64,000 bases of DNA, from contig MU832131.1 of NCBI GenBank assembly GCA_029204225.1, forward strand, positions 21,694-85,693, in the 5' to 3' direction. The notes beneath the pieces were generated by a model. That model made no database searches and was not told the DNA's origin. It was given only the letters and a program-made list of their open reading frames with translations. Of the stretch, positions 36,391 to 51,137 are shown piece by piece. Position 1 is the stretch's first letter, and every line of letters starts with the position of its first letter. The DNA is from Diphasiastrum complanatum. Taxonomy: Eukaryota; Streptophyta; Lycopodiopsida; Lycopodiales; Lycopodiaceae. Position numbers and translations under genes: made by a program.

Positions 36391-36935
36391 TGTTAGAATA
36401 ATAAGCCTTTATTTATTTCTAGTCATTACGCCGTTCTACTGTAAATAGCAACTTTTTAACTTGGAGTACATGCTATAGTGATGAGGGCCATGTCGACGTC
36501 ACTCGAGTAAGCGAGTCAGGACAATTGTCATGTAGTTGGAACTGGCTTGCCATGTAGCAGTATCTCCTAAATGATTCTTGCTTAACTATATGTACTATTT
36601 TCTTTTGGAGTTCTATGATGTGGGGTTGGTTTCTTTCTAGTTCTCCACACTGTGGTTGACAGCTTGTTGGAATTGTAGCATAAACTGTGCAAATCAATCT
36701 TTATCAAAAAACATACATAAGAGTAATAGTAGGAGCATATACAATAACCATCAAAGATGGAAAAATAAAATGCTTTCTGAGAAAGATAAATGGTAGAGTA
36801 ACCCTAAAACCCTAATAGGCTATATTAGCCAAGTTTATACAACTAACTAATTAGTTATATAAGTCGGTACATAAATCAATATAAATTAACGTAAAAAATC
36901 TCAACATATGCAAAGTGATCAATGTATTTCTAACA
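36391..36935 (+). repeat. LTR following the RNase H fragment (545 bp)
   Basis: Starts TGTTAGAATA and ends TATTTCTAACA, giving an inverted terminal repeat of about 8 bp. The left flank TAAGAGAGAG is the polypurine tract; the right flank CTCTCTTA is its near mirror, which is unexpected. Confidence 0.7.
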
Positions 36936-38580
36936 CTCTCTTAGGCCACTATGCTTCTTTTTCAATGCTTTGTGGTGGTGTTTAATTTTATAATTATGAA
37001 GAGAGTTTGTTGTGAAGTGTTGGGACAAGGGATTTCCACCATTGTTTTAAAGGTCACTATTGAAGAGATTGAATCCACACGAGGAGATTAAACATTTCTA
37101 TCATTTATCTCTTCTATCGCTTAATCTATCTAATTTACTCTAGTCTCGCTACGCATCTGACAAACTCCACACATGCACACTTTGCGCATTTCCACATTTA
37201 GAAGTGCATCTCCACTCTTATCCAATTAGCATCTCAAGCATGCACATTTGGTAGCTACATTTGAACTCAACAAGCATGCACCTCTCTAGTGCATGTTATA
37301 CAATGAGCTCACAAGTCTATCCTCACTTTATAAAAAGCCTAATCAAGGAAAAAAACAATGTTATTAATATATCATCACATAGTGAAACTCACCTCAGTTG
37401 TAACAAATTCTCACTTCGTGACAAAGCTAAAGGAAACTCTGATAGCAACTTTTCATAGTTAGCATTTCATTTGAAAAAAGTATTCCTAGTCTACCTCACA
37501 TCCTACCTAGACCGTACGGTTCCTTACACGATAATTCGTATATGTATAAGCAAATAATCACGTTTCGAGCGTACCAATCGACTGCCATTATTCTTGCAGC
37601 GCCATACCTGTTCTGAATCCATCCTACTACTCTAAGGATGCAAATTGAGGCTGTTTTCGCTGCACTGATTGGTAAATCGGTGGTGCATCCATCATCAGGA
37701 TCACCAAATCTGAAAATTTGTCACAACACAACAATGAGAGCGATGCTAGCAGTTAAATACGTTAATCTGATTTGCGTGATCAAGAGAATCATTTTCACCA
37801 GAAATTTTCTCTGAACTCTGAAAGCTAGCCCAAGTTTTGTTTCCACAGAGGCATATATGTATTTATTTCTCTTTGATGTCCCTGTACGTGGCTGATTGGG
37901 GTCGAAATGCTGACATAGCGGAGAATGAAGCAAGAAAGTACTTTCAAGCCAGTTATACCTGACATTAAGGCCACGGAAGGACGCAGCTCTGGAAGTTCAA
38001 AAGTGCAGAAATGTTGATAGGAAAACAGCAATAGATTAAATCTTTTGTTCACATTTTCAATAGCGTCCATCATCATAGATGAGAAACTAAAGAGAATCAA
38101 TCAGCACGGGAATTTCGAGACATATAGAAGCTTAAAACAATCTGAGTAACGCATCATTTTCCGAAATGGGTTTTAATTGACTTCACGGAGCGTCCATTTA
38201 GCTGCTCCGAAAAAAATTGAGGACAAGGATTATGAAAATATATCTACAATATTACGAAGATATCTATCTTATTTGGGTGAATATCCGACCAATATCTTGG
38301 ATGAAATTGCTCTTTGTGTACACGATTCAATCATTAAACAAAATAGGATGTAAATACCACTCCTTTCCAGCTTATATAATACAGATCCAAGCGTTAGCCA
38401 AATGTCTCCCAAGAGCCGTGCTCTGCGGATGCCTACAGCAATAAACGTCTTTGATTGCTTTGAGATGTGATCATCCATTCAAACAGCATCTCACAGCACG
38501 TCCAGAGATGGGCGAGCCAAGCATACCGCATGCAGTCATAGTATGACTGTGACAACAGCCTTTCGAGGTGATGCAAAACT
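36936..38580. other. Apparently non-TE sequence 3' of the CLE gene
   Basis: No retroelement motifs are seen. Short ORFs at 37,721-38,100 and 38,217-38,478 have no recognised signature. The stretch would hold the 3' untranslated region and terminator of the minus-strand CLE gene, but no polyadenylation signal could be chosen with confidence. Confidence 0.4.
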
Positions 38581-38868
38581 CTATCTGTTATGCAAAGGAT
38601 TCGGACCTGTTGGAGTCAGCCGCTTAGAAGACATAAAACCGCCATCCTTAGGGGGGATGCCACTGTATGCTTCATCTGATTGAATTTCCATACGTTTTGT
38701 AGATCCAACTGCAACTGCATTGAGATCCTCACTCTCAAATTGCCGACTGAAGAAATATTTTTTCATACGAGTTCTACTATACACTGCAGATGAACTAGCG
38801 AGCAGTAGCACTATAAGAAGCCCGAGCAGAAGAAACAACTCAGCTCCGACCTTCTCTTTTCTCTTCAT
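38581..38868 (-). CDS. CLE (CLAVATA3/ESR-related) peptide hormone precursor, 95 aa
   Basis: CLE precursors are secreted, cut and modified to 12-13 residue peptides that bind LRR receptor kinases and control meristem, vascular and root cell fate. The protein starts MKRKEKVGAE, then has a strongly hydrophobic stretch (LFLLLGLLIVLLLASSS, about residues 11-27), a typical signal peptide. A variable basic/acidic linker follows. The C-terminus holds the CLE box RLTPTGPNPLHN (residues 83-94, bases 38,587-38,622), preceded by Lys and followed by one Arg and the stop. Pro4, Gly6, Pro7, Pro9, His11 and Asn12 all fit the family; Thr at position 3 is unusual, Val being common. An in-frame ATG 35 codons upstream (38,973) would put a polar extension before the signal peptide, so the inner ATG is preferred. 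Single-exon, as most CLE genes. Intact by sequence; expression is unknown. Confidence 0.92.
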   Translation of the reverse strand: MKRKEKVGAELFLLLGLLIVLLLASSSAVYSRTRMKKYFFSRQFESEDLNAVAVGSTKRMEIQSDEAYSGIPPKDGGFMSSKRLTPTGPNPLHNR

Positions 38869-39089
38869 TGACAGCCACCAAGCTACTAATTCTGATGGGC
38901 ATAAGACCGTGATATGCTGATCCGCTAGATTAACAGGTGCATTTGTCTCTGTCAGGGGTGAATTAGACGTCAACTTCTGGCATCAGAGAGGCAGCACTTA
39001 AATGCGATGACATATAGCAACATAAGGAAGGCGATTTCAATTTCCAAATGCCAAGGTGCACTTGAGGATTTGAGCTGCCTTATGAAATA
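38869..39089 (-). promoter_or_regulatory. Presumed 5' region of the CLE gene
   Basis: The 220 bp between the CLE start and the tandem array. A weak TATA-like GCTATATG lies on the minus strand near 39,010. No confident transcription start can be named. An upstream in-frame ATG at 38,973 is within this region. Confidence 0.35.
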
Positions 39090-39490
39090 GATAGTCAGAC
39101 GAAGCTGAAAAAATTAAATAGCGAAAACGACAGTAAAGCTAAGATCAAAACGTTGATGGGTTAGATGATAGCCAATTAGCTGAGGAAGCCGAAGTAATAA
39201 AAAACAAGAGCAAATCTCCAAGATTAAAAAACCCTTGATGGATTCGACTACAGTCAATCTGCAAGAGGAAGCTGAAGAAACCACACAGCAAAAACAAAAG
39301 CAAAGCTCCAAGATCAAAACCTTGATGGGTTAGCATATAGCCAATCACTAGTGGAAGGTGAAGAAATGAAACAGCACAGCAAAGCTCCAAGTTTAAAACC
39401 GGGCTAGAAGATAGTCAATGACTCGAGGAAGCAGAAAAAATCAGATAGCGAAAGCCAGAACAACGCTCCAAGATGAAGGATTTGAGCTGT
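39090..39490 (-). repeat. About 80-bp tandem array upstream of the CLE gene, 5 imperfect units
   Basis: Units start near 39,090, 39,167, 39,249, 39,336 and 39,409 (73-87 bp each). On the plus strand each contains ATAG(T/C)CA, GAGGAAG(C)TGAAGAA, AGCAAAGCTCCAAGAT and usually CTTGATGGGTTAG. The word GGATTTGAGCTG flanks the array on both sides (39,066 and 39,480). ORFs across it are by-products of the repeat. Confidence 0.85.
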
Positions 39491-41489
<1,999 letters not shown>

Positions 41490-42430
41490 AAAGCTTCATG
41501 TTCCGTTGTGGAAGTTTACTTCAACATCATTCCTAACAAACCTGATTGGAAAATCTTTCTTATATTCCTCAGGTTGCGTTAAGACTAATCCAATAGCATA
41601 TTTGGAAGAATCGATATGCACATGGAATTTGATAGTCCAATTTGGTGCTCTTAAAATCGGTGTAGATATCAAGGCATTTTTCAATTATTCAAATGATTCC
41701 AAGGCTTCAATATTCCAGATTGGAATAATGGTCAACTTATAGATAGGTCGTGGAGAAGAATAGGAAAAGATGGGATAATAATTTACATTACCCACAAAAA
41801 TGTAAACTTTCTGAATCGTGCCTGGTGGAGGTAGATCCATAATGACTCTGATTTTAGATAGATCAGTAGCAATGCCAAGACGGAAAATCATACGTCCAAG
41901 TACAATTCCATGTGCAACCCAAATTTGACATTCCTTCGGGTTCAAGGAAATTTGGAACTTTCAACATTGTGCAATGACTTTCTCCAGATGGTCCAAGTCT
42001 TCTTATTCCAATCCATGTACACCAAGGTCATCCAAGTAAATTTTCACAAATTTTTGTAGGTATTCTTTGAAGCAAATTGCATAACGCGTTGAAAAGTACT
42101 TTGCACATTGCAAAATCCAAACGACGTGACTCTATAAGCATAGGTTTCCCATTCCGTTACAAATACAATTTTATGTTGCAACCTTAGCATGGTTGTATCC
42201 ACTAAATCAACCCAAAAAATATAAGCTTCAGCACCTGCAAGTGATCCAATATACTTTCTGTGGAAGGTAGCGAAAAGTTATCCTTCCATGTGATTGCATT
42301 CAAGACCTTTGGATTAACACAAATCTGCATCTTGCCATTCTTCTTTGGTACAATGACAATTGGTGAAACCTTTTTTTTGAGCTCAATCTCATAAATAAAA
42401 TTAGCTTCTAGTAACCTTTGCAACTCCTCC
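41490..42430 (-). pseudogene. Ty3/gypsy RT to RNase H remnant
   Basis: Minus-strand frames give IVIVPKKNGKMQICV and FSLPSTESILD (42,202-42,423), a palm segment reading KIYLDDLGVHG near 42,040, LNPKECQIW near 41,930, then FHVHIDSSKYAIGLVL (41,496-41,684), the RNase H start. The order is correct for one gypsy pol. Frame breaks are frequent, so the copy is dead. Confidence 0.85.
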
Positions 42431-42829
42431 TTTATCAGTTTCGTAAAATTTGGATTACATCGGTAAAAACGGCTTACTTTCGGAACTGCATCTGGTACTT
42501 ATGGAATTGTATGCTAGACCACGGTTGTAGGAATCTTTGTTGGACCAAGCAAATCAATCCTGATAATTGAGCAACAATTTTCTCAATGTAGAAAATTGAG
42601 TTGACGAAAGTTGTGCTCCAACTTGAAGTATTTTCTCATCTTCACCTGGTTCAACTAGATTCATAGGTTGAGTACGAGCTGGTCCATTATAAACTACTCA
42701 CGTTTCTAGGACTTCTTCCTCAAGTGATCTATGAGCTTTTGACAACATATGACCACATCATCCAAAGTGTAACTCTTGAAATGCTTTGACATATCATGCT
42801 ACACTTCGTCTGCTCTTTCTTTTTCTAAA
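42431..42829. other. No clear coding motif
   Basis: Between the RNase H-like piece and the RT; on the minus strand this would be protease or linker, but nothing was recognised. Confidence 0.35.
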
Positions 42830-43230
42830 GGATTAATCTTAGTTTTACTTTTGGAATGTCATACACTGCCTTAGATTTGTGCATTACCCACAGTTCAGTG
42901 GCTGTGGTTAAGTGGCTGGTAGCAATGCCTTTGGGTCCATACTTTAGGTAGTGATCTTGAACATAGGCTAGGTTGGCTAGGCAGTCAACTTTGATTTTCT
43001 CCTTTCTTGGAAAGTGCATCCATTATACCATCGAAAAGCTTTTCATCAATTTGTCTATGGCTAGGGAATAGGCTTTTAGTTTCTTGTCCCTAATACGGTA
43101 CATGTCGTTCATACCATGAATCACCAATTACGAATCCCCACATATTCGTAGGCAGCTTCCCTCTCATGCTAGTTTCATACCATTGTCCAACAAACGTGGC
43201 ACAATAACATACTCACCAATTTTTGAGTCA
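42830..43230 (-). pseudogene. RNase H-like fragment of the archaeal-type (RVT_3) class
   Basis: The minus-strand translation reads LRICGDS-LVIHGMND, then RDKKLKAYSLAIDKLM, HFPRKEKIKVDCLANLA. This fits the GDSxLV...HxPRxxNxxAD pattern of the second RNase H in some plant gypsy lineages. It contains stops. It lies upstream of the RT at 41.5-42.4 kb on the same strand, whereas this domain normally follows RT. Confidence 0.65.
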
Positions 43231-44274
43231 ACTGTCATAACTGCCTCATTTGATAGATTTGTCCATTTTAGAACTTTACTATAATGTTGTTTTGCTTGTT
43301 TTTTTGTCATAGATATTGATTGCTTGCCATTTTTGTGATATGACTGCCTTTGGAGGTTTAGTTGGTGGTTGATCTGAAATCCATCGGAATCCCAATTTGG
43401 TTGGATCCATATGCCTTAAGATCTATGTTGGATTCCTATCCCCTCCATTTCTAATCTCACAACTAATCTAGATCCATTCATTTGTTGTAAGTAAATCCTT
43501 GTAAAATCGTACAATCTGCAGAAATACAAGGAAATCAATAACAGATGTTGACATTATCTAGTCGAAGTGACGAAGACACTATCAAGTTGAACTATTGAGG
43601 TCTACTTGACTACTCTTCAACTTGACTATTCGATCACAATTTGCCATTTCGGCTATCTACTTTCATGATTTGGTGATTTCGACAAGATCTCTAACAGATG
43701 AAATTCTATCTAATAGCGACTGCTAACAACATGTAGTGCCTTAATCCAATTTATAAATTATCAGTTAAGCATTCTTGTAATTCTACAACTACCATGTATA
43801 AATATTCTGTAGGAAAAAATACTAGGAATTCTCCTTCAGAGAACACGATGAACGTTTGAATACATCAAACTAATATCAGTGTTTTTAATCGTGTCTGATT
43901 CTGGTCTATGTACTAATAGAGCAGTTTTTACTTTGATTGAATATGGCATGTGGATTTAGGAGATATATGTGTGAGTGTGATAGATAATTTTATATAATCG
44001 AAACAACTGAAAAAAATCATTTATTGAGAAACTTTGATCAATCAAATTTTTATAATTTTGATTCTGATTTTTCTGTATACATCTCTTGTTGCCTTATTGT
44101 TGCCTTATTGCAATGAGTAAGTGTACATGTTTTCGTATTGTCACAAGATAGGTCTTTTGGCCTTCTTCCTTTTGTAACAGTCGATCTAACCGTTAAGATG
44201 GTTGATATACAATGACGTTCTGTTTCTAGACAATTTATCTTTTGAGACAGTTTATCTGGTCAAAAAAATTATCT

Positions 44275-44345
44275 TTTGAGTTCGAGTTTAGTTTCAAATT
44301 CGAGTTCAGTTCAGTTTCGAATTTGAATTCGAGTTCGAGTTTCTC
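44275..44345 (+). repeat. Short GAGTTCGAGTTT-type cryptic repeat
   Basis: Variants of TTCGAGTT and TTCGAATTTGA alternate over 70 bp inside the LTR of the nested copia. Confidence 0.6.
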
Positions 44346-45480
44346 AGCCTTTGTCAATTAGACTTAGCACTTTGTTGGTAGAACCGAGATTTGTCTGTTG
44401 AGATATTCTACAGCTCCCTCTCAAAGTGGGTAGTTGGATTAACCCCAATCTTCTTCGCTGTTTCTCGAACAAAGCTTTACTGAGTGGCTTTGTAAAGATA
44501 TCAGCTGCCATTTCCTCTGTAGGTATGAAGATTGTCTTCAGCATCTTCTTTTCGACTAAGTCCCAAATAACATGATACTTGATAACTATATGTTTCGTTT
44601 TTGAATGAAACACAAGATCTTTTGTAAGGTAGATTGTTGAAGTGCTATCCATTAGTAAGACATAAGGTTCAGAATTAGTTTCACCAAATCCTTCCAACAT
44701 TTGTTTGATCCATATCAGCTCGTTTTCCATCTTAGCTGCTGCTACATATTCGGCCTCACATGAAAATTGAGCTACTGTTGTTTTCTTCTTGCTTATCCAA
44801 AGTATGGTTGTGCCAGATGCTAGAGTATAACTTTCTGAAATACTTTTGCTATCATCCTTCATGGATGCCTAGCTTGCGTCATTGTAAGATTCGATCTGAA
44901 ATTCAGCTTCCTTCAAATAACACAGTGCATAGTCTTTCGATTCTTGGAAATATTGTACTACTCTTTTTGCTAACTTCCAATGCAATGATCCTAGGTTCTG
45001 ATTAAATTGGCTTAGCCTGTATACTGCAAATGCTATATCAGGTCTAGTGTTGTCTACAAGATACAACAATGATCCAATCAGCCTTCGATAGGGTGTATTG
45101 GCCAATCGTTTCTCCTCTTTGAGATTCTGCGGACAATTTGCCTTACTCAGTATTGTTCCAGGTACTATGAGAGTATGCACACCTTTGCATGCGAGCATGT
45201 TGAAGTCTTCAATGATTTTTCGAATATATTTTTGTTGGTGAAGATACAACTTGCCACCTTCAAAGTCTCTTTTGATCTGTAAGCCTAGATAGATTTTTGC
45301 TTCTCCTAGGTCAATGATCTCAAATATTCCAGAAATGTCTCTTTTGACATCTGAAATTAACTTATCTTTTCTTGAGAAGATAAGTGTGTCATCTACATAA
45401 ACAGCTAGAATGATAATTTCTCTTTTGACATTCAACTCGACGTTTAAAGGTTCGAAGCCTAAAGAACGTAGTGCTTCGTC
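44344..45480 (-). pseudogene. Nested copia RT/RNase H (with LTR start at 44,412)
   Basis: The frame at 44,869-45,435 has VYVDDTLIFSR and DLGEAKIYLGLQI, then NTRPDIAFAVYRLSQF. The frame at 44,344-44,862 has the RNase H end: SCEAEYVAAAK, LIWIKQML, ADIFTKPLS. A purine tract (complement of 44,413-44,422) precedes an LTR starting TGTAGAATATC at 44,412. The N-terminal side is cut near 45,480-45,530. This is a different family from the host LTR. Confidence 0.88.
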
Positions 45481-45917
45481 CTTCTTTCTATACCTCTCTC
45501 TGATTTCTAGAGTATTGTTTCAAAAAGATTGCGCATCTAAATACACTTAGACTGTACACACACTTTCAATTTAATCTAATTGTTTCCAGTAAACAGAGTC
45601 ATGTCTATGTTGAGTTGATTGCTATTTCGTTTGATTCGCTGCATACATATAATATAACTCATAGGTTGAATCGTTCTTGTGACTGACAGTTAATGTTGAT
45701 TGTAATGCTTTAGCTCTGACTTGCTTGCCCTACTTCACGCTGCATGCTTCCGCATCCTTATTGTCTTTTGTGTATGCCTAAAAAATCAATTGTATTGATC
45801 ATTGTGACTTTGAAGCTCGGATCAAATAGAACCATTGTCGAATTTATCGACGGTAGTTCAAATCCGATACATGTAGATTCATGTACCGAGGAATCCTTCC
45901 CTCATAGATTTTTGACA

Positions 45918-45929
45918 TGGTATCAGAGC
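45918..45929 (+). promoter_or_regulatory. Primer binding site, tRNA-iMet type
   Basis: TGGTATCAGAGC directly follows the LTR end at 45,917. Confidence 0.92.
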
Positions 45930-46071
45930 ATATTTGTACTATTTAGTTCCTTACTTATTGTATCAAAGTGTGATATCCAAGCGGTCAGTTTGATAGAGCG
46001 TACAACATCAAAACTTTCATGTTCCAAAGTAGACATTTACTAAATTGTTTTGAAGTCACACAATCTACTAT

Positions 46072-46527
46072 ATGCATACATCCATCTCAAATTTCCCAAT
46101 GAATTTCCAATCAAACTATGAACTAATGGTAGACAACCTCGATGGATCGAATTACCATCTATGGAAATTCAAGATAAAAGTAGTGCTCATGGCCAAAAAA
46201 CTTTGGAAAATAGTTCCATGTGTTGAACTAATTCCCATTGTTGATGAGCAGGCCATTTGTAAATGGAAGCTTAGAGATGGTAAGGCTTTTGTCTTAATCT
46301 CTCTCAATATTTTCGACACACAAATTGGACACATCAGACAAGCCCAAACTCCGAAAGATGCTTGGGACATTCTGAGCACTCTACGAAGTGATAGATGTCA
46401 CTTTGAAACTGCATCTGAGGAGAAAGTTCTTCTCACTCAGAATGTTAGAAGGTGTACTTATTTATAATCACATAAATCAAAAGATCCACTAGAAGGCTCT
46501 ATTAAGAGTCATCATATACCTATGAGT
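46072..46527 (+). pseudogene. Copia gag, truncated
   Basis: The frame from 46,072 reads VDNLDGSNYHLWKFKI, MAKKLWKIV and AQTPKDAWDILSTL, the N-terminal part of copia gag. A stop follows at 46,465-46,467, and matching sequence in other frames continues to 46,527, where an LTR begins. The real start is probably the ATG near 46,099 or 46,072. Knuckle, protease and pol are missing. Confidence 0.85.
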
Positions 46528-48112
<1,585 letters not shown>

Positions 48113-48116
<4 letters not shown>

Positions 48117-48701
48117 AAGATTTATCTAGTTTAATCATATTTGCTACATTTCTATATTTGGCAAATTGGGGCCAACTTTATATTAGACTTAGAGTTTGAC
48201 TTTTCAAAGTTAATCAGTCTAAATTTCATTTGAATAGACACTTTTTGAAAGTGTGGGGAATTGAATCTAGACCCAAGAATAGCAGGGTTTACATTTTGGA
48301 GCGAAAGCCAAGTGGCCAAATAGGGTTTGGACTTGTTACAAAGGGATGTAACTCATGGAGAAGCAGATCTTCTCTCTTATCTATCTCATTTTGTGCTTAT
48401 ACATGGTCCTCTTGGGTTCTATTATCCATTGGTGCACTATACTTGTGATATCTTGCTAGAATGATCTATATTTGCTATTTTCAGGTTCACACGTGTGAAA
48501 TACAATAGCTTGCTAGTTTTTTATAGACATCAATAGTAATTTATGTTTTGATTCATGTTTGAACATGTTCTATTAGGGTTTGCATTCTATTTTGTGTATA
48601 GATGCTGATTTTTCTACATTGGCAGGATTGGTGGAGTAGCTTGTTTTGTAACCAAAGATCTTTAGTAGATTTGGATTTGAATTGATCCCAAATCTTTCAC
48701 A
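48113..48701 (+). repeat. 3' LTR of the second family copy (589 bp)
   Basis: Starts TGTGAAAGATTT and ends AAATCTTTCACA, a perfect 12-bp inverted terminal repeat. It contains CACACGTGTGAAATAC like the first element's LTR, and a pyrimidine patch near 48,370. It has diverged clearly from the 4,869-5,521 LTR. Confidence 0.88.
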
Positions 48702-49110
48702 TAGCCTACAATCTTATGAACTTTTGTACTTTCTATGATTGAAATACACTCTTGAAAAGTCTAGCAACTTCAAACACAAGAGATCCAATCAAAAATAGAA
48801 TTTCTACTAAGGTACAAGAAATTGAATCATTCACTTTCTATATGCAAATGCTACAAACTTGATATAGATTCTTGAAGAATGCAATAAGACCTATCCAATG
48901 CAATTAAAGTGATCACATTCCACCATACAAAGTGTAAAATGAAGTATTTTTTCTATATTGAGTTTTGATCTACAAAAAAATCAATTCTACACTTGAGAAA
49001 TGCTTGATTTTGAATAGAAATCACTCTAGCATGCTCTAGAATTGGTGACTCCTCCAAATCCTTTGCTAAATATGGCTGATCATTCAATAACCTGCACCAA
49101 AGCTCTGATA
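48702..49110 (-). other. Leader and primer site of a minus-strand copia of the same family
   Basis: The minus strand reads TATCAGAGCT at 49,110-49,101, the primer site, beside the LTR. It continues into a leader sharing CAAGAGTGTATTTCAATC with the first element. It is cut at 48,702, where the plus-strand LTR ends. No gag of this element is present. Confidence 0.78.
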
Positions 49111-49111
49111 T

Positions 49112-49428
49112 TGTGGGAAGAAAATCAAATCACTAAGATCTAATTTGTCCCTTTGACCTTTGGTTACTAAAGATAGCAAATCTAGCACCATTAACAATGT
49201 AGAAATCTAGCATCTACTTGCATAGAAGCTATAAAATCAATAAGAACTTGAAAAAATAGCATAAGAATGATAAGTTGTTGTTGTGTTCCATACAATGGCT
49301 GTACCAAAGCACCTTTCACATGTGTGAAGTCAATACACAACTTAAAATAGCATTCTACACACAAGAATTCAAGTTATCAACAAGACAATGCAAAAATAGA
49401 TATGGAAACCCAAAGAGATCACGTCCAC

Positions 49429-49524
<96 letters not shown>

Positions 49525-49698
49525 CTCTTCCCATGCTTGTACACTATATATAATAGGTCCTTGACCTATTTGGATGTGCTTGTCCAAGCTTATCAACATT
49601 TAGAAGGTTCTAGATCTATTCCACCAATAGACTAGATTCAATGCATCTAAATTTACCAATTTGAATTGGTTCAAACTTGACCTACCAATTTTTCTCAC
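49112..49698 (-). repeat. 5' LTR of the minus-strand copia (about 587 bp)
   Basis: On the plus strand it begins TGTGGGAAG and ends near CAATTTTTCTCAC, so the minus strand starts TGAGAAAAATTGG, like the first element's TGTGAAAAATTG. The minus strand has a TATA box (TATTATATATAG, 49,556-49,544), and the (TC)n tract starts about 24 bp downstream. Confidence 0.82.
49431..49520 (+). repeat. (GA)n microsatellite
   Basis: About 90 bp of GA repeats; (TC)n on the LTR sense strand. Confidence 0.98.
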
Positions 49699-49715
49699 TT
49701 TTGAAAAATGGTGAT

Positions 49716-51013
49716 TCAAATAGGCCTAAAAAACTTTATAAAGTTTGTCTCTAAGTCTAAAAAATGCATATTGGCCAAAATTGCCATTCCATCTATCACA
49801 GCTACCTCTCGATCAAAATGTTTATGTTGAATTGATAGAGTGATATTGCGTTGATCACTTTTTAATGCCACCACTATATTGAGAATCTCATTTGACTCTT
49901 CAAATCCCGTGCAATATAAAGGCTCACGTTGGATTTTGGACTTTGTCTTGGTCAATCATTCTGATAATACATCTTTCGCATGAGGTACCAACCGCAAGAA
50001 CTCGCCTAGGGCTATATCCATATTACTCAACAGGATGTTCAAAATAAGCTCTGTTTGTGGGATCTTAGGTTTTGTCATCTTGAATTGTTCTTCACGTTGA
50101 TGTAATTGAGTATTCACATCAATTCTTTGATGAGATCTTTTCAAAGGATCCAGTAGATTTGTTGGAAAAACTGGTACAATTTGATTCATAGCAGCAGCTC
50201 TAACACTTTATAATGCTTCTTCTGCTTGAAAGTCTTTGATCCATTGTCTCATATTATGAATTTTTTTTTCTCTAACTATAGGTTCGGATAGACCCCGGAT
50301 GTGGAAGGCTGATCATTGACTAGTATTGATTCTATAGGTGGTGGATCAGGAGCAACTTCTTTTTGCTTTTGAGCCCTTGTGACAACCATAACCGATTAGC
50401 TGGTTCATTGGCTCTTTGTGACATTGGCCAAATTGCTTGCCTTGGTTTGATGGAAATCATATTCACCGGATCAGTTGTAGATGATACTTTTGGTCTAGCT
50501 GGACCGTCTGTATAACAATGTCCATATCCAGGTTCTTGACAAAATGGCATGAATTTTCCTTTGTTTGGATATTCTGCTATGCGATAATTTTCTCCACAGC
50601 CAAAGCATCATAGTGGTGCTCTTGCCCACTATCTGGACTGTTGTTCTTGTGTAGTAGCATTGATTGCATATTGTTCAAGTACTCCGAGATCTTGATCAAG
50701 AGGAACATTCAAGCTCAGTCATATCGGTTTGAGGTCCTCGTGGTCCTTGAGGTCCTTAAGGAGCAGGCAAAGCTAATGGTTCTGGAAAACCAAATCCATG
50801 CACCTTACCATCTCGTCCATTCCACTTTGGACCTTCATGGTATCCAGACTTGTGATAGCATTGTTGGATAATACTGGGATTAAATGAACAAAACGTTGTC
50901 TCATGGTCAGTTGAATTGCATAATTGACAATATTCTGAACCCATCAGGCGACCCAGAATTGGCATTGGACATCCTAGAGTTGTGCTTAGCCTTGGCATGA
51001 GGTACTTGGTCAT
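49716..51013 (-). pseudogene. Second copy of the multi-knuckle gypsy gag-protease
   Basis: From 51,013 down the frames give YCQLCNSTDHETTFC, then a broken third knuckle (FCQEPGYGHC, near 50,540, where a Cys is Pro) and ILLSNMDIALGEFL near 50,000. The end is EPLYCTGFEESNEI, RNITLSIQ and VAVIDGMAILANM near 49,790, which fits a retropepsin site with DGM in place of DSG/DGG. Each block has its partner at 27.6-28.8 kb in the same order. No RT is present here either. Confidence 0.8.
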
Positions 51014-51137
51014 TTATTAGGAGTGGATGAACTGACCTCCAAAAAAGTAGAAGAGTTGACTAATCAACAAGACACATGTCATATGCTCACTGAGACAGTT
51101 GGTCTAGTGAATGAGTGAAACATCTCAAGGTTGACTC
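51014..51137. other. Short flank left of the composite copia
   Basis: No gene or repeat recognised. Confidence 0.3.

Larger units (their letters stand above)
43426..45917 (+). repeat. 5' LTR of a copia, split by a nested minus-strand copia
   Basis: Starts TGTTGGATTCCTATC and ends TTTTTGACA at 45,917 before a perfect primer site. The first part resembles the LTR at 35,001, and the last part (about 45,540-45,917) also resembles that LTR's second half. The middle, at least 44,340-45,500, is a foreign copia in the opposite orientation. The left edge of the inserted DNA is unclear (about 43,960-44,180). Confidence 0.65.

Noticed and set aside
37721-38100. Two minus-strand ORFs of 70 and 91 codons as a possible second host gene
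   Set aside because: Different frames, no homology signal and no splice pattern that joins them; they may be in the 3' region of the CLE gene.
38717-38920. Plus-strand ORF overlapping the CLE gene
   Set aside because: It is the antisense shadow of the CLE frame and shows no family signature.
39114-39390. Hydrophobic minus-strand ORFs upstream of the CLE gene
   Set aside because: They run across the 80-bp repeat units in different frames; hydrophobicity comes from the repeated sequence and no known domain is visible.
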